DNA of 50,515 bases from Fragilaria crotonensis (GCA_022925895.1 JAKSYS010000464.1:1-50515); one strand, 5' to 3'. Counted from the first letter of the stretch, positions 35,164-45,630 are shown. The notes: generated from the letters alone by a model not told the origin. Made by a program: numbers and translations.

Positions 35164-36069
35164 TTGAAAACGGATATGCAACAAAAGGGGATAATACTGC
35201 CGCTCCTAATTCTGCTTCAACTGGTTGGGTCCCTCGTTAGAAAGTCCTCGATTGCGGCAGCCTTCACCCCAAGTTTCACAGGAGGAGGATCCTTTCTTTC
35301 TCGACATGAAATGACAAGAATTCGAAATCTCGCAGACCATACAACTGAAACCAAAAATGATAACAATAATGGTGACAACGACAATTCCGACCATCCTCCA
35401 ATGGTGATTGTCTTTGGACGTCCAGTGCGGGCAAGACAACTGTGGCCGACCGCGCCGCTGCACTTCTTCATGAACAGTGCCAAAATAGCAAGGCCAGGAT
35501 CATCGAGGACGATGATGGTGATGAGGGCTGTGCTACCTACGGCAATGATAATGTTGTTCTAGCCCTCGATCTGGATGTTTGTGTCCCACAATGGATGAAG
35601 GATAATTTTGCCAAGGGTTGTATCCAACCTTGGCACAGCGATTGAATTTGCTGAATTGGCATGTGCCCATGTGGAGACAAAACACAAAGAGCACCACCAA
35701 CAGCAACGACTTATAGAGCAATACGAAAATGTCGATGATGCACCGACACCAACAATTCTTATTGTGAGCTTTTCCTTTGTCAATACGGATTTGAGGCATG
35801 CCTTTCGCCAACGATTTCCTCGTGCCCTGTGGGCTCTCGTAGATACGTCCGAGGACGAAGCTCAACGTCGCATCGAAGAACGACGGGGTCATTTTTACAA
35901 GGGTCGTCGTGCTCCCCCACCTCTACAGCAAGGTAATGATGACGCGACGACGGAAATGGCATTTACTACCAGCACCAGTGCAATCAAAAGTACCGGCACT
36001 AGTGGTACAGCGATTCAGGATGAGAACAATTCTGATTGGGAATTTGCTCCGTTACCTTTGATCATTTGA
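35164..36069 (+). CDS. Plastid-targeted P-loop (gluconokinase-like) kinase, frame broken by single-base indels
   Basis: Starts MKTDMQQKGIILPLLILLQLVG with an IAAAFTPS plastid motif. The P-loop is split: the frame reads VIVFGRPV, and one missing G at ~35429 hides a GRPGAGKTTVADRAA Walker A that continues in the next frame (35442-35640: VLALDLDVCVPQWMKDNFAKG). The frame then changes again near 35625-35655 before IEFAELACAHVE and FVNTDLRHAFRQRFP, with LWALVDTSEDEAQRRIEERRGHFYKG near the end. Either one insertion or two further one-base losses (revealing YPTLAQR) restore it. The lid-like RRIEERRGHF..GR and the size fit small-molecule kinases of the gluconate/shikimate/adenylate group; substrate uncertain. 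Broken in this sequence; could be consensus error. Confidence 0.6.
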
Positions 36070-36289
36070 TATTGCCAGGAGATGAATCGGTGGAAAGGAA
36101 TGCGGAACGAGTGGTTGATTTGGTACGAACGTCGCTATGGAAATGAGCGTGATAGTATGTGCCTGTGTGATATTAACAGTGAGGCTAAGTGTCAGGTTCA
36201 ATACGCAGATAATGCATTGACTCATAATTTCACAACGCAATTCATAATCCAGCACTCTACGCAACATTATAATACCAATATAGAAATGC

Positions 36290-37540
36290 CTAATAATCTC
36301 GATCTCGCGTAGATGCCATTTTTGGTGGTTGTCCTCCATTGCGGTCCAACAATCCTTGCCATATTTGATGCAATAATAGTAGTTTCCGAGTCTCTTTGGA
36401 CAGTGCCGTCGAACTGGTCATGTACGCGACACGTTCGGATGGTGTTGTGAGATTGGACAGTGCTGCCATGAGCTCATCATGGGCCACCCGTGCTTGTTCC
36501 AATACCAACGTGCGTTCGTCCGAATCCATCTGCAACAATTGTGCCAGCAATGTTTGTTCCAGGGCGGCAGTATCCCGTGCCATACGGACAGTCACATCGT
36601 TGTCTTCGTCGGCATTGTTATCGTTGTTGTTGTCTTGACCTGAACGCACCATTCCATTGGTTTGGGGCATTTCACTATCGTGGTTGGAATTGGAATGCGT
36701 CACAGACACGACCCTAGTAACACCTCCTTGTTCAAAATCATTAAGTTCATCTTGCTGCATGTGCATCGTCGCCACAGCAAGTGCCTGTCGAAGTTGGTGA
36801 ATGGTATCGGTAAAGATTTGTTCCAATTCGGCATCTCCTTCAACGAGACCTTGGAGTTGTTGATTGGCCGTGTCGGCATGATATCCCAAAGCTGTAAAAA
36901 ACAATTTTTGAATATACTGCATTCGTTCATGTGGAAAAACGAATTTTCCGACGACATCAGTGTCATAGAGACGCAATGTGGGATGATTGTTGCCACGAAC
37001 AATGGGACTGGAAAAACGACAGGATAAAAACTCCTGGACGGCGTCCAACTGGACAGCCGCTTGACAGAGACCACAAAAATCCAGAACTGCCGTTCTTGTC
37101 AATGGCGGGGATGAGGATTTTGTGGAACGAACTGACTGTTGCTGTTGATTTTTCAATGCCTGCTGCAACACCAGTCGCGCCAAAGCTTGACGAGCTGCCA
37201 TGGTCATGTTCCGCAACGGTCGTTCCAAATGAGTTGCATAATCCACATGAGTTTCCAAGCTTTGCAATTGGTTCTGGACTTGTTCGACCGTAATGACTTC
37301 TTCGGAATCTGTATCTGTATTATTAGTGGAAGCGGAATATGATATGTTTTGTTGATAATCCTGAACCACACTGGACAATGCCGATTGTTGAGTTTGCAAA
37401 ATGAGAATCCTAAAGTCGCTTAATGTCATAGATGAATTGGAACTATCCCATGACAGTGACACCAATTCCTCGGTGGCTTTCTCAAAGAATGATACCAGAA
37501 GGGCGGTAGGAACGGTTGGAACTGATGGTGCTAATGACAT
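36290..37540 (-). CDS. Conserved-looking helical protein, unrecognised
   Basis: Intact 416-residue frame starting MSLAPSVPTVPTALLVSFFEKA. Predicted mostly helical, Gln-rich, with an Asp/Asn-rich insertion (GQDNNNDNNADEDNDVTV, ~305-322) and a Gly-Gly-Gln end. It has no signal peptide, membrane segment or catalytic motif I can name. Two short Cys (DFCGLCQ, ~155) do not form a known finger. The length and lack of stops argue for a real gene. Tail to tail with the kinase gene, 220 bp apart. Confidence 0.65.
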   Translation of the reverse strand: MSLAPSVPTVPTALLVSFFEKATEELVSLSWDSSNSSMTLSDFRILILQTQQSALSSVVQDYQQNISYSASTNNTDTDSEEVITVEQVQNQLQSLETHVDYATHLERPLRNMTMAARQALARLVLQQALKNQQQQSVRSTKSSSPPLTRTAVLDFCGLCQAAVQLDAVQEFLSCRFSSPIVRGNNHPTLRLYDTDVVGKFVFPHERMQYIQKLFFTALGYHADTANQQLQGLVEGDAELEQIFTDTIHQLRQALAVATMHMQQDELNDFEQGGVTRVVSVTHSNSNHDSEMPQTNGMVRSGQDNNNDNNADEDNDVTVRMARDTAALEQTLLAQLLQMDSDERTLVLEQARVAHDELMAALSNLTTPSERVAYMTSSTALSKETRKLLLLHQIWQGLLDRNGGQPPKMASTRDRDY

Positions 37541-37907
37541 GGTCAGTGAGAAGCGTGGTTTTGTTTTTCGTTGGAACGATGTTAAGTGATTCTGGTGGCG
37601 ACATGCTGTGCTCTTGTGAAGACGTCGTGAGATTTTGTGCTACGAATACTGGAGTACTCGAGTACTGTACTCCCTACTACTCTTCGTCTGCAATATGTTC
37701 GTACAACGAGTCTATTGTAGTGTATCTTTTAAACGTATCTCTATTCTACTAGTATCTACTAATACTGTAGTATTAGAGTAGACTGTTTCTACGAGGCAAG
37801 GAATGCTGTGCATCCATAAATGATAAAAAATGTAATAATGTGTATAATCTGCACTGGTCACCGCCTCTTCACATAAACGCATATTCATGAATTCATCAAC
37901 TGTTAAT
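37541..37907. other. Intergenic spacer
   Basis: No gene. 37645-37700 and 37740-37785 are rich in GTAC and AGTACT motifs and TACTAGTATCTACTAATACTG-like repeats. Confidence 0.5.
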
Positions 37908-38807
37908 CTACGGACTGCAACAAGTCAAGGTAATCTGAGCAGACCCTGCTGTGTTTGCCTGCACAACACATCCTTCTTCACCTGTACTATAGGTGTAACC
38001 GCTTGGGGAGGATGGAAAGGTAACACCACCAGCAATAGATCCAACTTTCCAGAGTGTTTTCGATTGTGCTTGGAAACCAGGAGTAGGAGAAGCCAGAGCG
38101 GTAACCGTGCAATCAAATACTTTTGTATACTGGCCATTGACAATTGGGCAGGACCATCCAGCCCACCCAGTAGACGAATACGCTAACACAGAACTCAACA
38201 CAGTCTGGGGATTCTGGCAGGTGCACGATATGGGAGTGGTCGTTGGAGCGCTCGTTGGAGTGCTCGTTGGGGTGCTCGTTGGAGTGCTCGTTGGAGCGCT
38301 CGTTGGAGCGCTCGTTGGAGTGCTCGTTGGAGTGCTCGTTGGAGTGCTCGTTGGAGTGCTTGTTGGAGTGCTCGTTGGAGTGCTCGTTGGAGCGCTCGTT
38401 GGAGTGCTCGTTGGAGCGCTCGTTGTTGGAGTGCTCGTTGGAGCGCTCGTTGGAGTGCTCGTTGGAGCGCTCGTTGGAGTGCTGGTTGGAGTGCTCGTTG
38501 GAGTGCTGGTTGGAGTGCTCGTTGGAGTGCTGGTTGGAGTGCTCGTTGGAGAGCGCGTTGGAGAGCGCGTTGGAGGGCTCGTTGGAGAGCGCGTTGGAGG
38601 GCGCGTTGGAGAGCGCGTTGGAGGGCTAGTTTTTGCCGCCTTTAGCAAACGCTGTTTGTCTTCATCCCTTCTGATGCTTCCCTTATCAAGCTTGACAGTT
38701 GTGATCCCACCGGGGGTGATGTCACTCTCCTGGGCATTGGTTGTGTCCCCAAGAATGCCGATGGCCGCGACGAATCCAAGGAACAGAGATGGAATGAATA
38801 GCTTCAT
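37908..38807 (-). CDS. Secreted Pro-Thr/Ser-rich repeat protein with Cys-containing C-terminal domain
   Basis: Intact 299 residues. A signal peptide (MKLFIPSLFLGFVAAIGILG...TNA) leads to a short acidic/basic segment. About 130 residues of [ST]-x-PT tetrapeptides (SPTR, then STPT/SAPT) run from ~62 to ~195, and a ~105-residue compact domain with seven Cys follows (ISCTCQNP, GWAGWSCPIV, EGCVVQ, ending LTCCSP). Such Pro-Thr stalks are likely O-glycosylated and are common in diatom cell-wall and adhesive proteins. The C-terminal domain could be the functional head. No sugar-binding or lytic family is recognisable. The repeat is encoded by a 12-bp minisatellite that can change length. Confidence 0.75.
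   Translation of the reverse strand: MKLFIPSLFLGFVAAIGILGDTTNAQESDITPGGITTVKLDKGSIRRDEDKQRLLKAAKTSPPTRSPTRPPTRSPTSPPTRSPTRSPTSTPTSTPTSTPTSTPTSTPTSTPTSAPTSTPTSAPTSTPTTSAPTSTPTSAPTSTPTSTPTSTPTSTPTSTPTSTPTSAPTSAPTSTPTSTPTSTPTSAPTTTPISCTCQNPQTVLSSVLAYSSTGWAGWSCPIVNGQYTKVFDCTVTALASPTPGFQAQSKTLWKVGSIAGGVTFPSSPSGYTYSTGEEGCVVQANTAGSAQITLTCCSP
38235..38632 (-). repeat. 12-bp coding minisatellite (GTTGGAGTGCTC on the plus strand)
   Basis: Roughly 33 tandem 12-bp units alternate GTGCTC/GCGCTC and end in GAGCGC/GGCGC variants near 38545-38630. One 15-bp unit at ~38424 adds a residue without shifting frame. Both strands stay open through it (plus-strand VLVG/LECS frames are artefacts). Confidence 0.9.
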
Positions 38808-39274
38808 GGTGACTGTGGCTTGTTAGGTTTGAAGTTCTCGAGAATCACAACGAAACGAATCAAAAAGTTCCCAACCGAAATGCGTGAGAAAGAATGTTCT
38901 CTTAGGAGAAGATCGGACCGGGGCGATAGTTTAGAAGAGAAATCCCCGACAACTTTTCCAAAATTATGAGATAAGTTGCTGCAAAAATGAAATGAACGTG
39001 GATTGGTGTTCGCAATTTTTGAAGCGTTCGCATTTCTCACCGGTTCGCTCAGGAACATTCCAACGTAACTTGCAGTAGAAGGCATATGAGAATAGTTTGA
39101 CACCAGCTTGTTCTTGTGTTGACAAATTCTTCTGCTTATGACGATCCCTGAACCCGGAGCTGCCATTCCGAACTCGTATTCGTGCGTATGCTCATCTCTG
39201 AATGAAATGACGTATGCACAGTGCACAGTCGGAAACAAAATTTGGGAACTACCTGGTACTAGTACTACTACTAG

Positions 39275-41879
39275 TGTCTAGCCTCCCGACGGGGTTAATT
39301 AACCCCAAATGGGGTTAATTAACCCCGTATTTGCACATCACAAAAATTGTTCGCAACTACTTGCAAATCTTCCGTTCGACTAGTGTCTAAACGCCCGGGG
39401 GGGTATCTTTAATTAAAGACAAATCTGTCTTTATTTAAAGATGGCCATTTTCGTACGTTTTGCAAGACGGTCAATGTACGTTCGATACCACCATCAACAC
39501 GAAATTCGACATTGACAATGGCCGATTGCCGTCATCAATATCTTGACACATCTACACTAATGATCATAATGTAACATTTAGAACCTATTGATTGTTCACC
39601 ATGGAAGGAGGCTAGGTGGGTATGAAAGTCTAGCTTTCCAGAAAATCATCATTCTCGTGGTGCAGTCCTAAACAGGCTTTCATCGGACAGGAAGTACGAC
39701 CATGTTGACAAGAAGAACTGGCAGACTTGGCATTGTTGACCTGAAAGACAGACAAAGAAGGCAGGGCACTGTCCACTAGCAATTCCCTTCCTCCTCTTGT
39801 TTGATCCCAGGTGACAGACAGTCCCAGTGCTTGGGTCACCAAGCAACTCAAGCTTTCGCAATCGTGCTTCGCTCCTTGCTCGACAACCACTGCACGCAAA
39901 CAGCAATGATTGCAACCTCACCTCTGTCTAAACAGAAGCACAAGAATCATGTTCTCCGTCATCAGATGGGACTGCTGGCGGCAAAGTCAGCATGACATGT
40001 CTAAGCAGAGCAAAGGTAGTGAGAATTCAGGATTCGAAGTAATTTGGAGTTCAACAAATATAACGGATCATCATTGCACTCAAGAATGTCAGCGCCAGAA
40101 CACTGCAATGAATGAACATTTGAGATTGGCCTCCATAGGAACCTACCTCTCAAGAGAACTTCCATGACAAGTGTTGCTCAGCCCATTTGAATCAATGCAT
40201 CAGGGCAAAAGATGAATTCGATACGTTGATTGAGGTCTCAAATGAAATGATCTTACGTAGCCTCCGTAGGGCATGTACCAAAAATATGGTTCCACATCAC
40301 CTTCATTTGCAGTGTCTAACTCACGAAGAGTGAAACTTAGAGATAGTCGTCCGTTACATACCTTCACTTCAGAGAACGTCCAAGACATTTCTTGCGGACC
40401 GTTTGAGTCAATTGGAGTGGACGATGATGAAAGAATGCGGCAAATAAGGCCTCAAACGATGACCTTGTGCATAGAGTGCGTAGGCATGTACTGAAAACGT
40501 GTTATTTTTGACCTTAAAACTCGCCAAGAAAGGGCTCTAGTTTTCCTTTCTAAAGCATAAACCAGGAACTGTCGCTAACTAAGAAACACCCATTTGGCCC
40601 ACAGGGTTTAACTCAATGGAAACACTTTGGCCGTCTTAATTTTGTCAAAAACGAAAAATGAAGAAGTTGAGTAAGGGTCGAAATTGATCTTTAATTAAAG
40701 ATTTCACCAGTGAGCGATCTTTAATTAAAATTTCGGCGTTAGACACTAGAAACTTGGGCAGTGGCTCAAGGACCCCATGATTGTGCATGCCATCAAAGCC
40801 CAGTATCTGTATATTGTTTTCATCGAGAAACAAGAGTTTTCTGCATCGATTTTCTTGACCCTCTGATTTTTTCCTGTCATTTCTGATTTAGACTAGCAGT
40901 AGAAATAATACCCGATGCTACATAAAACTCACTATTCTGACACTCCTTTTGGCCTGCGGTTTGTTTACGCTCATGTCAAATTCAACCAAAAGTAAGGTGA
41001 CTATTGTGTGTCAAATACATTGAAGTATTGTATCTAAACATGAAACTTGTCGGGCGTTCAATATTTAAGTGACAGCAATCAATTAGAGAAAGACATCAAA
41101 CCAGAAAAAAAGCAGAAGAATCCTCGTGTAGAAAAAATACCAAAGTCTACGAAGGAGTAGGTGGTTTCGAATCCCCCGGTTTTAGATAATTCTCATCTAC
41201 ATATAGAAAAAGCTGAGGTGATCATCATCTTCAGTTTACCTTCTATGGTGATGAAGTACTCAGGACATTTGACCAGCTTGAAGAATTCACAAGTATAGGT
41301 TGATCGGAAAAAGGAACCCCAACGGACAATTTCCACACAGAAATCGTGTAGAATTTGTACCAAGCGTTGAAAAAAATTCTCTACTATGACAGATTTTGAA
41401 TTAAGAGTCAGAAGATGATTTCGAAGCGCTCGGCTTAAGGAGTGAGGATGCCAGATACTTCGAAAAGTTGTCGGTCACCGGTCACGCAGTAATGTTTTTT
41501 CAAGGTCTCAATTTGGCTTTGCAGAGTTGAATAAATTTGGACTTCAAAAAAAAACTGTTTTGAAGTTACGTAGAACCTCTACCACACTCTACGCAAGTTT
41601 GCATACCTTTAGTCAGAGACTGATCGGGGATGAAAGACGAAGTATCGCGCTTTTCTTTCACATCAGTGACTTCCACTGAAAACAAAGAAAGGAAAATGGA
41701 TCAAATGGATGCACTTAAGTATCGTCATCTTGCAACATAGATGACTGCAATTGGAGCACTTTTTCTGTGGCCGTGGTATTAAATGTACAGAAAAGCGTCT
41801 TGCACACGTACGAAAATGACAGGGTTAATTAAGGCAATTGACGGGGTTAATTAACCCCAAGGCTCCGGGAGGCTAGACA
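39275..41879 (+). mobile_element. Non-autonomous piggyBac-like element, copy 1 (carries a nested relative)
   Basis: Left end TGTCTAGCCTCCCG, right end its inverse CGGGAGGCTAGACA, flanked by CTAG at 39271-39274 and 41880-41883. Inside each end sit two TTAATTAA-centred palindromes (left: two full GGGGTTAATTAACCCC). After removing the nested element at 39384-40745, the element is ~1,239 bp. It has no coding capacity. It is homologous, in the opposite orientation, to the element at 45635-49654 over its whole length (for example 40746-41879 against 45635-46769). Confidence 0.85.
39384..40745 (+). mobile_element. Nested 1.36-kb relative with AT-palindrome ends
   Basis: Begins TGTCTAAACGCCCG and ends GGCGTTAGACA, between CTAG at 39380-39383 and 40746-40749. 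Its subterminal palindromes are CTTTAATTAAAG-type instead of GGGGTTAATTAACCCC, but placement is the same. The homologous position in the other host copy (near 46756-46759) has a single CTAG with no insertion, giving a clean empty site. No protein-coding gene recognised inside. Confidence 0.82.
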
Positions 41880-41883
41880 CTAG

Positions 41884-42131
41884 AAGGCAGGTGAGAATAG
41901 GTTGACACCAGCTTGTTCTTCCGCTCATTTTTGTGTGCCGTGATCCGTGATGCATGTGATGCCGGATGACACCACTCCTGAACCGAGCAAGAATTGTGTA
42001 GTGTGTGCGTGGGGTGAGGGGGGTTTTGTATCTTGTACTTGAAGGTTGATGAGAATAGGTTGCAAAGGCTGTCCCACATATATTAACATTTATGAGCTTC
42101 TCAATATGCATTAACATTTATTCGGCTGTTC
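41884..42131. repeat. Short dispersed repeat beside element copy 1
   Basis: 41884-41925 (AGGCAGGTGAGAATAGG...GACACCAGCTTGTTCTT) matches 39080-39115 almost base for base, and the GAGAATAGGTTG core recurs at 42050. The first two copies flank or approach the two ends of element copy 1. This may be a local duplication or an older repeat. Confidence 0.5.
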
Positions 42132-42139
42132 CCTATACC

Positions 42140-42493
42140 CAGGGGTGGGCAATTTAGGCGATCCGGCCGGCGCGCCTACCAGCGCCTAAAATAGGTTAAT
42201 TTAGGCGCTTTGTCAGACTTTGATTTAGGCGCAGGGGTTAGGGGTTAGGGGTACGGTACAGTGCCTCCGTGCCAGTACAAAATCGGGTTTAGAAATAACA
42301 ACCGTACTACAGTAGTTGAAATACAGTGAGCTACTGGTACCCACTACTGTTTATCGAAGTACTGTATACTGTATATTTATATATATATACAGCACGATGA
42401 TGAATATGTGCAATAATTTAGGCGCTTTGTCGAAGTCGAATTTAGGCGCCTATGCCCCTTTTTGAAGGCGGCCGCCTTAGAAACCCACCCCTG
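42140..42493. mobile_element. hAT-type MITE, 354 bp
   Basis: Terminal inverted repeats CAGGGGTGGG / CCCACCCCTG are hAT-like. Flanking octamers CCTATACC and CCTATCCT match at the first five positions, so the 8-bp duplication is eroded. Subterminal TTTAGGCGC motifs occur at both ends, and a short (TTAGGGG)n run lies at 42237-42250. Confidence 0.7.
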
Positions 42494-43192
42494 CCTATCC
42501 TACTATATTATAAATTAATTGTGTGCGTGTGTGCGTGCGTGCGTCCGTCTGTTACGGAGTATGACCACTCTGGGGTACTGGATCAAATGAATACTGTCTC
42601 ATACTCGGAGTATGATATATGTCATACATGCATACTGGAGTACTCCGTAAGCGATGTCGGTAAGATTTGCATATCGTTAGTTGCGTCAGTCGTCGTCTGT
42701 TACGGAGTATGACCATCTGGGGTCTGCTACTTGCGTATAGTACTGAACTGTACAAACAGTACACACAACCGTGCACAACCCATACCGTACACGTATTCCA
42801 AAAGTCCGACCAATTGGGAGGTACATATGTACACGTTGGACGTTTTGGAAAATATCAGAAGCCACAGCGCCAGCCCGATCCGGCCACATTCAAGGCGAGT
42901 GTGTTCCTCTCGACTAGCCGTATCTTGTGTGTTTTGAAAAAATATACAAGCAGTTTCAGTCTCGTATTCCATATATTCTTCATAGTTAAAAGAACGTTTC
43001 CGCATGATGCTATGATATATATCTTGAATGTACGACAAGGTACCGTAGATACAAGCTCTCTACGAGTACTAGACAGAGTGCCGGAGTGCTGAGTGCTGAG
43101 TCAGGGGGAATGAGCGTTTCTTCTTCCATTGACGGCGTTCCCATTAAATATTTCCACCTGCATTGTAAGGTTCCACTGTAGAAGTACTTGTA

Positions 43193-43670
43193 CTCCCTCT
43201 GTCCCATAAAAAACCTCCCAGAACTTTTAACGAGAACACGTTTTCACCGTTACAATCAGTCATTCTGGTGTAGAAAATGATATCAATCCTACGAGCTGAC
43301 CATGCTGGCGCGTTGTGGATAAAAAAATTGCGCGTGGCGGTTATTTCCCCGTTTCGCCAATACCCTAAGTACTTTTGATTTGCAATACGTTCTTTGCATT
43401 GTGTCTTCACGACTTGTCTTGATGTTGCACTTCCCTCGTCAACAAAAGACGAAGAGATGATTCCTGAAGTTCGGTTACTCAAATGTCCTTCTGCTTGGTG
43501 TTTCACCAAAAAACTTGAATGGGCTGATTTTTCTGACTTTGAAATTGAAAAATGAACATTCAAATCATAAAGCCGACATTCACGTTTATTTGAATGACCT
43601 GACGTTTCGGGAGAATGCCAAAATTTTTTCTAAGTAGTGATCTCTCTGGTGTGTTTTTTATGGGACAGAG
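43193..43670. mobile_element. Stowaway/Tc1-mariner-like MITE
   Basis: The left end CTCCCTCTGTCCCATAAAAA follows TA (43191-43192), and the right end TTTTTTATGGGACAGAG is its inverse, with the final GGAG lost. CTCCCTC.GTCCCATAA is the classic Stowaway terminus. The minus-strand frame covering it (43144-43563) crosses the left end and is not taken as a gene. Confidence 0.7.
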
Positions 43671-44569
43671 TTATTGATGTGTATAATTGAAATCTTGAGA
43701 CGAGTGTGGCATTATACCGTATAATACAGTATTATAGTACCAAATGGTATTATACAGCACAACCGTACAGTGATGAGTACCCTACTAGAGTACTGAACAC
43801 ACGGAGCTGTACTACATCATCGTAGAATCCCTCCACGTCAAAAACCAAACGCAGTGCCTTGTTTGCTACAACAGTGCTACAGTGTTGCTGCCACCATCAG
43901 ATACGTTGACTGTTACTCGAGACAACAAAGTGAAGGAATGATTTAACCTTAGAAACCTCCATAACCATGACACTGAATAGTAGTTTTCTTGCTGTTGACT
44001 AGTATTAGTAAGGTAGCTCATCTTGTTCTCCATCATTTACAAAGAGGCATTCATCCGCAATGGTGTCTATTCCACCAGACAAGTCAATCTTATAGTAATC
44101 GAATTCATCGCCAGCATCCTCAACATTGTTCTCCACATCATCAAAGAAAAAATCACCTTCCTCTTCGTCACCTGGCAAATCGAGCTAGCAGAACATTTGC
44201 AGTACTTAGTCTTGGACCCGCCCTCAGGCAGGTATACGGCACCAAAATGAATCCAGATCTCACTCTTACTTTTCATTATAGACAACTCGTTAGTACTCCT
44301 AATGGATTTGTGTGCCTGACGATACAAAAGGCATCAAATTGCTGCCACAAGTTTGGAGTTACTATGCCTGAAACTGCATTCCTCTGATGATTGCTCACGC
44401 ACGCAAATGGTAGCATCACCATATCACCATTAACCCTTAAGGCTAACAAGCATTCCAATTATACAAATATACCATACCAAAAAAACGAGTGTGGTATAAT
44501 ACAGTGGTATAATACCGCGGGTATAATACCCCAATTAAACAAACACATCAATAGACAGAGGGAGTACAG

Positions 44570-45020
44570 CAGAGTCCTGCACCGGGTATGAAGCCTGTGC
44601 CCATGGGTACCCAAGGCTGCCGGTAGGCAGGCTTGGACCACCCATGACCCACCCACGCTTCGCGCGGTCACGGCTGGACCACCGTTACCCACCCACGCCC
44701 GGTAGGGCGGTAACCACCCATCTACACCCACTGCCCATTTTCCTGCAAAATTCAGCCCGCCGCAGGCATTTTTCTAAAGTTGCTCTCACCGCGTACTATA
44801 CTCTACTACTCCTTACTAGCTACAGTATACTTGGAGTACAATGGTCGATTCGCGTTGGCAGGCTTGGACCACCCATTACCCACCCACGCTTTGCGAGTCA
44901 AGTTGGGACCACCCATTACCCACCCACGACTGGTTGGGCATGCCCATACCCAACCATTAACCATGGGTATGGGTGGGTAGTGGGTGGGTACTGGGTATGG
45001 GTACCCAGTGCAGGACTCTG
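44570..45020. mobile_element. hAT-type MITE with perfect 8-bp target duplication, 451 bp
   Basis: Ends CAGAGTCCTGCACCGGGTA / TACCCAGTGCAGGACTCTG. The octamer GAGTACAG lies at both 44562-44569 and 45021-45028, exactly. Inside are four copies of a GGACCACCCATTACCCACCCACG-like unit (44635, 44680, 44865, 44907 area) on either side of an unrelated centre. No coding capacity. Fresh-looking insertion. Confidence 0.85.
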
Positions 45021-45028
45021 GAGTACAG

Positions 45029-45630
45029 TACTCAATACTCTGTGTCGTGCGAATTCAGCCAGTATTTCACATTTCAAGCCGTAGATTTTTACGCCGAAAT
45101 TAGTCAAAAACGTCATCAATTCTATTCGTGTGATCACACTAGTATATATAAAACCTAATTATAGAGGGTTAGCACCGTCTAGGAACCGTGAGGTTCCCAG
45201 AGTGTACCCCGTTCCGGCGTGCGTTAGCACGCGAGAACTTAATTACTACTGCTGTGGTTGGTTACCGTACTGTGGGGAAAAAACTTTGTATGGTTGTCTG
45301 ACGTTTGCCGTCGATTGCATGGAGTTGCACGGAGGATTTGATGAGTCGTAGCCATCTGCGTCGTGTTGAGGATGACCCTGATAAGAGTTTGTTCAAGCTT
45401 CTATTGCATAGATGTCGATCGTCGAAGCGTAGTAGCTGGGGGCGTTGGTGGTAGTAGGATACTTCGACTTGTTCTGCGGTGCGAGCGGTGTTGAGATTTT
45501 TGGTCTGTGTCTCTTCGTGTAGGACTGAGTTGCGAGCAAGCCAGAGAGTGCGTGTGAAGATGTGGATGGCGGAAATGCTCGTGCGGAGTCTCTGGAGTCC
45601 TTTGGGTTGATCTGATTTCGTGTGATCACA
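45029..45630. other. Spacer with hairpins and a direct repeat of GTGTGATCACAC
   Basis: The 12-bp palindrome GTGTGATCACAC, in a 19-bp identical context, occurs at 45128-45139 and 45620-45631. After the first copy come TATATATAAA (45144-45153) and two strong hairpins, GGAACC/GGTTCC at 45182-45197 and GCGTGC/GCACGC at 45217-45232. No gene is recognised. Confidence 0.5.

Noticed and set aside
38107-38826. Plus-strand 239-residue VLVG-repeat frame and its LECS twin
   Set aside because: Created by the 12-bp repeat opposite the signal-peptide-bearing Pro-Thr gene.
38804-39238. 144-residue minus-strand frame
   Set aside because: No domain, overlaps the upstream region of the secreted protein gene and a dispersed repeat.
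41160-41185. tRNA B-box-like GGTTTCGAATCCC
   Set aside because: No A box, no cloverleaf, and it lies inside a repeated non-coding element where the other copy differs at this motif.
43144-43563. 139-residue minus-strand frame
   Set aside because: Crosses the left end of the Stowaway-like MITE, so it is unlikely to be a native gene.
44067-44327. Minus-strand frame with WIHFGAVY and Cys residues, resembling a BED zinc finger
   Set aside because: Cys/His spacing does not fit and no transposase follows.
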